From Elusimicrobiota bacterium (lineage in GTDB: Bacteria; Elusimicrobiota; Elusimicrobia; Elusimicrobiales; Elusimicrobiaceae), in assembly GCA_023398295.1 (NCBI GenBank), contig JAEWSL010000052.1, forward strand, positions 1 to 17,573: a stretch of 17,573 nt of DNA, written 5' to 3'. Made by a program: the position numbers and the translations under genes. Below the pieces are notes generated by a model. That model made no database searches. It was not told the DNA's origin and saw nothing but the letters and a program-made list of their open reading frames with translations. Shown in pieces: positions 1 through 5,302 of the stretch; positions within the stretch are counted from its first letter, which is position 1, and every line of letters starts with the position of its first letter.

Positions 1-983
<983 letters not shown>

Positions 984-992
984 AATTGAAGA

Positions 993-1018
993 CATTTACG
1001 CAGTCGCCTGCCTAAATG
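993..1018 (-). promoter_or_regulatory. Hairpin in 16S leader just upstream of the mature 5' end
   Basis: Arms CATTTACGCAG (993-1003) and CTGCCTAAATG (1008-1018) pair with one mismatch around a 4-base loop. Read as RNA on the minus strand the loop is GCGA, a stable GNRA tetraloop. It ends about 10 bases before the mature 16S 5' end, so a role in leader folding or processing is likely. The structure is seen directly; the role is inferred. Confidence 0.6.
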
Positions 1019-1106
1019 CCCGCAATCGCTTAACGAAGATTTGTTGACTTGTTGGCTCTGATATTTTTTTGTACTACTCAAGAATTAACATTGTCCCTAT
1101 ATATAA

Positions 1107-1138
1107 GGTATAACCCTCATATATAAAGTGAATGTCAA
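1107..1138 (-). promoter_or_regulatory. Candidate proximal rrn promoter (P4)
   Basis: A perfect -35 TTGACA lies at 1138-1133 (minus). The -10 is ambiguous: TATACC with a 20-base spacer or GGTTAT with 17. It is the closest of four TTGACA elements facing the 16S gene, about 150 bases upstream of the mature 5' end, in an AT-rich stretch. It is weaker than the others because of the -10 box. Confidence 0.35.
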
Positions 1139-1295
1139 CTTAAACCGGTTGGGAAACTTCCGCCGATTTGCATCAGCTTCAGCTCCTTCTGCCGTTTCAA
1201 GCTGTCCATTCGCACATTTGCGTCCAATTTTCAGAGAGCGAAATCTCCACTGTTGTCCCTCCTCCCGGAAGGCAACTTGGAAATTTTTGTTTTCC

Positions 1296-1323
1296 TTTTT
1301 ACGGTCTTTTTTAACCGTAAAAA
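1296..1323. repeat. Perfect 10+10 bp inverted repeat at the start of the P3 transcript
   Basis: TTTTTACGGT (1296-1305) and ACCGTAAAAA (1314-1323) are exact inverted copies with an 8-base spacer. The element begins directly after the -10 box of rrn P3 and spans its expected transcription start near 1318. It could be a repressor operator or a hairpin at the RNA 5' end. It is not followed by a T run on the minus strand, so it is not an obvious terminator. Confidence 0.6.
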
Positions 1324-1324
1324 T

Positions 1325-1353
1325 AGTTTATAAAATCTTTTTAAGTTTGTCAA
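1325..1353 (-). promoter_or_regulatory. Candidate rrn promoter P3
   Basis: TTGACA (1353-1348), 17-base spacer, TAAACT (1330-1325) on the minus strand, preceded by an A-rich UP-like stretch (AAAAATAAAA). The start would be near 1318, inside the inverted repeat at 1296-1323. It faces the 16S gene. Confidence 0.55.
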
Positions 1354-1452
1354 GAGTTTTATTTTTACGTCGGATAACCCCGAAAAAACTCTTGGCCTTT
1401 ATTTACTTATCCCTTGCTTTTAGACTTGCGAGACTAAGTGAATACTTTATAT

Positions 1453-1481
1453 ATTTAAGCAATTTATTTTTTGTTTGTCAA
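1453..1481 (-). promoter_or_regulatory. Candidate rrn promoter P2
   Basis: TTGACA (1481-1476), 17-base spacer, TTAAAT (1458-1453) on the minus strand, with further TATA-like sequence just beyond. It faces the 16S gene and lies between P1 and P3. Confidence 0.45.
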
Positions 1482-1585
1482 GCCCTTGGGCTTGCTGAGT
1501 CAACTACTGTAAACCTGACCGGCTTGCTAATTGACTAACTGCCTTAAATCTGATTTCTAAAAGAACATTTATTTGCTTCTTAAAT

Positions 1586-1615
1586 ATTATACCACAAAAT
1601 TAAAACTTTTGTCAA
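1586..1615 (-). promoter_or_regulatory. Perfect-consensus sigma-70-type promoter, distal rrn promoter P1
   Basis: TTGACA (1615-1610), 18-base spacer, TATAAT (1591-1586): both hexamers are exact. An A-rich UP-like stretch (GAAAAAATAAAT) precedes the -35. It lies just downstream of the ferritin gene's terminator and points at 16S, whose mature 5' end is about 600 bases away. No convincing gene lies between, so I assign it to the rRNA operon, where such strength is expected. The 984-1652 leader otherwise holds only the promoters and hairpins listed and weak mini-ORFs. Confidence 0.8.
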
Positions 1616-1652
1616 ATTTATTTTTTCACCGTCTGAGATTTCGCTTTGCATT

Positions 1653-1691
1653 AAAAAAGCGCGCGCCTATTTTTAAGCTTTGGGCGCGCGC
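1653..1691 (-). terminator. Rho-independent terminator of the ferritin-like gene
   Basis: A 9-bp GC-rich stem, GCGCGCGCC (1659-1667) with GGCGCGCGC (1683-1691), encloses a 15-base loop containing AAGCTT. On the minus strand it is followed at once by TTTTTT (1658-1653). It lies 16 bases beyond the ferritin stop codon and separates that gene from the rrn promoters. Confidence 0.9.
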
Positions 1692-1706
1692 AGACCGCAA
1701 AGAAAA

Positions 1707-2213
1707 TTATTTCTTGCAGCAGATATTTTTCATATCGGTTTCTATATCCTCTAGGTCGTGCTCATGCTCAAGTTCGTCTTCTAAAATGCCGAGGACAAGT
1801 TTCTCCGTAACAGGATCTTTGCCGCTGACAAATTTTAGAAGCTCGCTGTAGACGGCTATCGCGCAGCGCTCGCCTTCAATATTTTGTTTGAGAAGCTTTG
1901 CCGTTGAAACGTCTTTGGGGACCGCATAACCGCAGTTAGTAAATTTATACCATTCCTTTGGATCAGAAACAGGCTCGCCTCCCAGCTGTATAATACGCGC
2001 GGCCAGTTCCTCGGCGTGCGCAAGTTCTTCTTTAGCGTGTTCCTTCATCTCCTCAGAAAGAGGCCCCCTTAAAAAACCGACCGCTATCTGCGCCCCGCTC
2101 CAATATTGTATGTAGGCAAGCCATTCGTCGCAATAAGCGCGGTTAAGCTTTTCTATAAGCTTTTTAACGTCTATCCCGTTTTTTGCTGCTAAGTGTTGTG
2201 CTGTTTTACCCAT
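1707..2213 (-). CDS. Ferritin-like di-iron protein, Dps-like (DpsL/thioferritin type candidate)
   Basis: A 168-residue four-helix-bundle protein, probably storing iron or detoxifying peroxide in the cytoplasm. Di-iron ligand patterns of bacterioferritins are visible: E30 in helix 1, E63-x2-H66 in helix 2, E113/E115 in helix 3, and E147-x2-H150 (or E149-x2-H152) in helix 4. Two cysteines, C94 and C117, lie between the metal helices, as in the Dps-like proteins called thioferritins, where a cysteine pair sits near the metal site; I infer that subtype. The tail ends with a CC pair. The ATG at 2213 is preceded by GGGGAG at good spacing. It is a single gene with its own promoter, an operator-like palindrome in the 5' UTR and a strong terminator, which suggests oxygen, peroxide or iron control. 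Alternatives are a bacterioferritin or a rubrerythrin-like ferritin domain. No rubredoxin domain is present. Confidence 0.85.
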   Translation of the reverse strand: MGKTAQHLAAKNGIDVKKLIEKLNRAYCDEWLAYIQYWSGAQIAVGFLRGPLSEEMKEHAKEELAHAEELAARIIQLGGEPVSDPKEWYKFTNCGYAVPKDVSTAKLLKQNIEGERCAIAVYSELLKFVSGKDPVTEKLVLGILEDELEHEHDLEDIETDMKNICCKK

Positions 2214-2224
2214 TTTTTCTCCCC

Positions 2225-2250
2225 AGTTTATTATTGCAGGATAATAAACT
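2225..2250. promoter_or_regulatory. Perfect 10+10 bp operator-like palindrome in the ferritin leader
   Basis: AGTTTATTAT (2225-2234) and ATAATAAACT (2241-2250) are exact inverted copies with a 6-base spacer. On the minus strand the element begins about 4 bases after the predicted transcription start and ends just before the GGGGAG ribosome-binding site. The TTATTAT/ATAATAA halves recall Fur/PerR-type boxes but do not match their spacing. A repressor roadblock or a 5' UTR hairpin is possible. Confidence 0.7.
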
Positions 2251-2260
2251 AATTTTCTAA

Positions 2261-2301
2261 ATTATGGTATATATGGCGCCGCCTTGTCAAACGCTTTTGA
2301 C
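2261..2301 (-). promoter_or_regulatory. Promoter of the ferritin-like gene with a second inverted repeat on the -35
   Basis: TTGACA (2290-2285), 18-base spacer, CATAAT (2266-2261) on the minus strand, with the start expected near 2254. The -35 is embedded in an inverted repeat, GTCAAA (2286-2291) and TTTGAC (2296-2301), separated by four bases. The promoter therefore has symmetric elements both at the -35 and just downstream of the start. Confidence 0.75.
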
Positions 2302-2322
2302 GCGCGAAAAGTTAAAGGAAAA

Positions 2323-3189
2323 TCAGAGAAAAGCAACGCCGCAAAACGCCGTGTGCGCGGGGCCGGTCATGTAAATGTCCCCGTCGGGTTTTTGCTCTAT
2401 AGTCAAAGTTCCGCCGGGCATAATTATCTGCGCTTTATTTGCGCTTAAGCCCATTTTGAAAGCAGCCGCCAAAGTCGCGCACGCCCCGCTGCCGCAGGCG
2501 CGCGTTATTCCCGCGCCGCGCTCCCACACGCGCATAAGAATTTTTGACGGGCTTATAATCTGAGCAAATTCCACATTTGTTCTGTCGGGAAATATCTTTG
2601 TGTTTGTTTCCACAAGAGGCCCCAGTTTTTCAATGCAAATATCTTCCAGACGCTGCACAAAAAATACCGCGTGCGGATTGCCCATAGACACTGCCGTCGG
2701 CGCGCCAAGCCCCTTGAGAAGAATGGGCATCTTAAGAGGGTTTATCCCGCCCGCAAGCGGTATTTTTTGTGCCTCAAAAACCGCTTTGCCCATATTAACG
2801 CTAAACAGCCCGCCCGCCGCTGTTTTTACCTGCAGAATTTTGCCGTAAGGCGCTTCTATCGTTGCGATTTTTGGGGCCGCGCGCCCTTTGGCGCGCGCGC
2901 AGCGACAGTTACAATCTTCAAATAAAAACTTGCCGACGCACCTTGCGCCGTTGCCGCACGCTCCGGCTTTGGAACCGTCGGAATTATAGATATTCATTTT
3001 AATATCGGCGCAGGCGGATTTCTCTAAAATAAACAGTTGGTCAAAACCTATACCCGTTTGTCTGTCGCCCAAAATGCGGATATCCTTTGCGTTTAACTTA
3101 GCTTTCTTTGCGCGCGCGTCAATTAAAACAAAATCATTGCCAAGGCCGTCCATCTTTATAAAAGGTATCTGCCGTTTTGTTTCTTTCAT
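2323..3189 (-). CDS. dapF: Diaminopimelate epimerase
   Basis: Cytoplasmic PLP-independent epimerase that turns LL-diaminopimelate into meso-DAP, the last step before peptidoglycan (and lysine) use. At 288 residues it is a normal family length. Signatures: the N-terminal substrate segment MDGLGNDF (13-20), the first catalytic cysteine C78 in ACGNGAR, MGNPHA (169-174), WERG (222-225) and the second catalytic cysteine C232 in ACGSGA. The two halves are the usual pseudo-repeat with one thiol each. A small Cys-rich insertion, EDCNCRC (91-97), follows the first half-site and is not a family hallmark. The gene's ATG overlaps the dapL stop by 4 bases (ATGA), so it is translationally coupled to the enzyme that makes its substrate. 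I see no terminator after it; the ferritin promoter follows directly. Confidence 0.97.
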   Translation of the reverse strand: MKETKRQIPFIKMDGLGNDFVLIDARAKKAKLNAKDIRILGDRQTGIGFDQLFILEKSACADIKMNIYNSDGSKAGACGNGARCVGKFLFEDCNCRCARAKGRAAPKIATIEAPYGKILQVKTAAGGLFSVNMGKAVFEAQKIPLAGGINPLKMPILLKGLGAPTAVSMGNPHAVFFVQRLEDICIEKLGPLVETNTKIFPDRTNVEFAQIISPSKILMRVWERGAGITRACGSGACATLAAAFKMGLSANKAQIIMPGGTLTIEQKPDGDIYMTGPAHTAFCGVAFL

Positions 3190-4382
3190 ACTTTTAATCC
3201 TTTAATACGCTCAAGTGCTTCCAAAGTATCTTCTCTCCCGCCAAAGGCCGTAAGGCGGAAGTATCCTTCGCCGCCCGCGCCAAAGCCGGCCCCGGGCGTG
3301 CCTACCACTGCGGCGCGCTCAAGCAATAAATCAAAGAAATCAAAAGATTTCATTTTATTGGGCAGCTTAAGCCAAATATAAGGCGCGTTATCTGCGCCGA
3401 AAACCGTATATCCCGCTTTCTGTAAACTTTCCTTAATTATCTTGGCGTTGCCCATATAATAGGAAATAAGGGACTTAACTTCCTTTTTGCCCTGCGGGCT
3501 GTAAACGGCTTGCGCCGCGCGCTGGATTATATAAGAAACTCCGTTAAATTTAGTGCTGTGGCGGCGCGCCCATAAATCGTTAATCCTTATTTCCTGCCCG
3601 CGCGCTTTTGCTTTCAGCGCGCGCGGCACTACCATATAAGCGCACCGCACTCCCGTAAAACCTGCTGTCTTAGAATAAGAACGCAGCTCAATTGCAACGT
3701 CTTTTGCGCCCTTGATTTCGTAAATGGAACGCGGCAGATTTTTATCTAAAATATATTCCTTATAAGCGCTGTCGTAAATGAGGACGGCGTCGTTTGCTTT
3801 GGCGTACTTAACCCAGGCGGATAAATCTTTTTTGGTCATTACCGCGCCGGTCGGATTATTGGGCGAACAAAGATAAACAAGGTCGGCTCTGTAAGAAGGC
3901 GGTTTTGGCACAAAATTATCTTCTTCCCTGCATAAGAGTTTTTTTACTTTGCGGCCGGCCATAATATTGGTATCAAGATAGACTGGATAAACAGGGTCGG
4001 TAACTAAAACCGAGGATGAATTTGAAAATATCTCCTGTATATTTGCAACGTCGCATTTTGCGCCGTCGCTTATAAAAATTTCATCGCGCTCAAATTTTAT
4101 GCCAAAAGGCAGATAGTCGTTTTCTATAATAGCGTCTATCAGGAAAGGGTATCCGCAATCGGGCCCATAGCCGCGGAAAGTTTTTTCTTCCGCCATTTCT
4201 TCAACGGCTTTGTGCATGGCCTTTATGCAGGCCTGCGGCAGGGGGCGCGTAACATCGCCTATACCAAGACTTATTATTTTTATTTCAGGGTGTTTTTTTG
4301 CAAACTCAGCCCGTTTTTTGGCTATCGCCGAGAAGAGATAACTTTTTGAAACGTCAAGATAATGTTCGTTTATTTTAACCAT
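3186..4382 (-). CDS. dapL: LL-diaminopimelate aminotransferase
   Basis: PLP enzyme of aminotransferase fold I that converts tetrahydrodipicolinate directly to LL-DAP, bypassing the succinylase/acetylase steps (DapD, DapC, DapE). Its 398 residues are close to the usual ~410. Seen: a start typical of the family (INEHYLD), the glycine-rich FRGYGPDCGYPF segment (69-80), the PLP-ring contacts SPNNPTG (173-179), YDSAYKEY (203-210), and the Schiff-base lysine K238 in SYSKTAGFTGVR with the R246 region. It is the first gene of a two-gene unit with dapF. GAGG lies 9 bases before the ATG. Within the aminotransferase I/II class the product is identified by these motifs plus the dapF coupling and the lack of dapC/D/E genes here. 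Confidence 0.95.
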   Translation of the reverse strand: MVKINEHYLDVSKSYLFSAIAKKRAEFAKKHPEIKIISLGIGDVTRPLPQACIKAMHKAVEEMAEEKTFRGYGPDCGYPFLIDAIIENDYLPFGIKFERDEIFISDGAKCDVANIQEIFSNSSSVLVTDPVYPVYLDTNIMAGRKVKKLLCREEDNFVPKPPSYRADLVYLCSPNNPTGAVMTKKDLSAWVKYAKANDAVLIYDSAYKEYILDKNLPRSIYEIKGAKDVAIELRSYSKTAGFTGVRCAYMVVPRALKAKARGQEIRINDLWARRHSTKFNGVSYIIQRAAQAVYSPQGKKEVKSLISYYMGNAKIIKESLQKAGYTVFGADNAPYIWLKLPNKMKSFDFFDLLLERAAVVGTPGAGFGAGGEGYFRLTAFGGREDTLEALERIKGLKV

Positions 4383-4429
4383 TGTTTTTATCCTCTAAAA
4401 CGCTTAAAATATAGTATATAAAAAACAGA

Positions 4430-4441
4430 TATGATATCATA
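4430..4441. promoter_or_regulatory. 12-bp palindrome in the dapL / lipoprotein divergent spacer
   Basis: TATGATATCATA is self-complementary and lies 6 bases before the lipoprotein ATG, in the 65-base spacer between two diverging genes. Its first half, TATGAT, could serve as a -10 for the plus-strand gene, though no good -35 is seen. TATA-like boxes around 4411-4420 could serve dapL. Regulatory meaning is uncertain. Confidence 0.3.
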
Positions 4442-4447
4442 GAGTTT

Positions 4448-5056
4448 ATGAAAATAACAAATCCTCTCTTCTTAACTTTTTTGTGCGCCGCCGCTTTGAC
4501 CGTTTTGGGCTGCGGGCAAAAAGAACCGACAAACTTAAATAATCATAACAGAACTATCGTCGCCTTCGGCGACAGTTTGACAAACGGCAACGGCGTTGAG
4601 CGCGATTTAGCTTATCCCGCCGTCTTAAGCCAAATATTGGGCAGACCCGTCGTAAATTTGGGGGTAAGCGGCGATGTGTCCGCGCAGGGCGTGGCGCGTC
4701 TGAGCGAAATTGACGAACATCGCCCGTATATGGTGCTAATAGAATTTGGCGCAAACGATATCTTAAGAGGAATGTCCCTTGAGCGCGCAAGAGATAATGT
4801 TGCGCAAATGACCGATTATGTGCAAGGCAGGGGGGCAATTGCCGTCATAGTTGATACCGGCGGCGCCTTCCAAATGAACAGATATTCCAATCTTCTAAAA
4901 GAACTTGCGCATGAGAAAAACGCCCTCTTTGTTCCCGGCATTATGGACGGAATTTATACTGACAGCTCCTTAAAATCCGATAATTTGCACCCTAATGAGA
5001 AAGGGTATGAGATGATTGCAAACAGGGTGGCAAAAGTGATACGTCCCTATCTTTAG
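4448..5056 (+). CDS. GDSL/SGNH-family esterase lipoprotein (TesA-like)
   Basis: A 202-residue secreted lipid-anchored hydrolase. Residues 1-21 form a signal peptide ending in the lipobox VLGC, with C22 the lipidated residue. The SGNH blocks follow in order: block I AFGDSLTNG with nucleophile S43, block II VNLGVSGD with G75, block III GANDIL with N103, and block V SDNLHP with D178 and H181 completing the triad. Length and order match the small TesA / arylesterase group (acyl-CoA thioesterase/lysophospholipase-like), but the substrate cannot be read from sequence; esters of lipids or acetylated glycans are both possible. It diverges from dapL and precedes dnaX by 246 bases, so it is probably not tightly co-transcribed with it. 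Confidence 0.92.
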   Translation: MKITNPLFLTFLCAAALTVLGCGQKEPTNLNNHNRTIVAFGDSLTNGNGVERDLAYPAVLSQILGRPVVNLGVSGDVSAQGVARLSEIDEHRPYMVLIEFGANDILRGMSLERARDNVAQMTDYVQGRGAIAVIVDTGGAFQMNRYSNLLKELAHEKNALFVPGIMDGIYTDSSLKSDNLHPNEKGYEMIANRVAKVIRPYL

Positions 5057-5302
5057 TTTTTTTGGCTTGCGTACCAACTCCACGCCATATGCGGGGTAAG
5101 CCAATGCCCGCAAATTACAAACTTCGTTTTTCCAGTTAAACAACAGAAGCACGACAACAGCATTTTGTGTTAACAACAAACATCTCGGGCGCACAACCAA
5201 AAGAATGGAAAATTGTGCGCACGATATATATGCCGTTAACAGCAAAACGCTTTTGCCGTTAATACATTTGTTTTGGGACAAACAATTTATTATCATATAC
5301 TT
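5057..5302. repeat. Inverted-repeat-rich spacer before dnaX, possible dispersed intergenic element
   Basis: No convincing gene is present. The stretch is packed with symmetric sequence: GGCTT/AAGCC (5064-5102), TGCGGG/CCCGCA (5090-5112), GCGCACAA (5189-5196) with TTGTGCGC (5213-5220), and GTTAAC-a-GCAAAA / TTTTGC-c-GTTAAT around CGC (5235-5263, one mismatch and one wobble). GTTAA(A)CA-like words recur near 5134, 5169 and 5235, and TGCCGTTAA occurs twice (5231 and 5254). No T run follows the stems on the plus strand, so they are not simple terminators. A MITE/REP-like element or a structured RNA is possible. A -10-like TATCAT (5291-5296) with TTGTTT (5268-5273) may start dnaX. Confidence 0.4.

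Noticed and set aside
1140..1290. Cyclic-di-GMP-type or glycine riboswitch in the 16S leader
   Set aside because: Only short words such as GGACGCAAA and GGCAGAAGGAGC resemble known motifs; the remaining consensus elements are absent and the downstream gene is rRNA.
1128..1538. Plus-strand open frame of 136 codons in the 16S leader
   Set aside because: Low-complexity Phe/Leu/Ser-rich translation, no ribosome-binding site, no family resemblance, and it runs antisense through the rrn promoters and hairpins.
2286..2301. Terminator for dapF from GTCAAA-N4-TTTGAC
   Set aside because: No T run follows on the minus strand, and the repeat overlaps the -35 of the ferritin promoter.
5057..5112. Integron attC-like site from the GGCTT/AAGCC and TGCGGG/CCCGCA stems
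   Set aside because: No paired R/L core sites with GTT triplets, no integrase, and the neighbours are housekeeping genes rather than cassettes.
5053..5163. 36-codon minus-strand frame (Cys/Trp-rich) in the spacer before dnaX
   Set aside because: No ribosome-binding site, it overlaps the lipoprotein stop, and its sequence is explained by the inverted repeats; treated as part of the repeat-like block.
5057..5302. SRP 4.5S RNA gene upstream of dnaX
   Set aside because: This is the usual place in Firmicutes, but I see neither the conserved domain IV core (GGUCAGG...GGAAG...AGCAGCC) nor a terminator on either strand.
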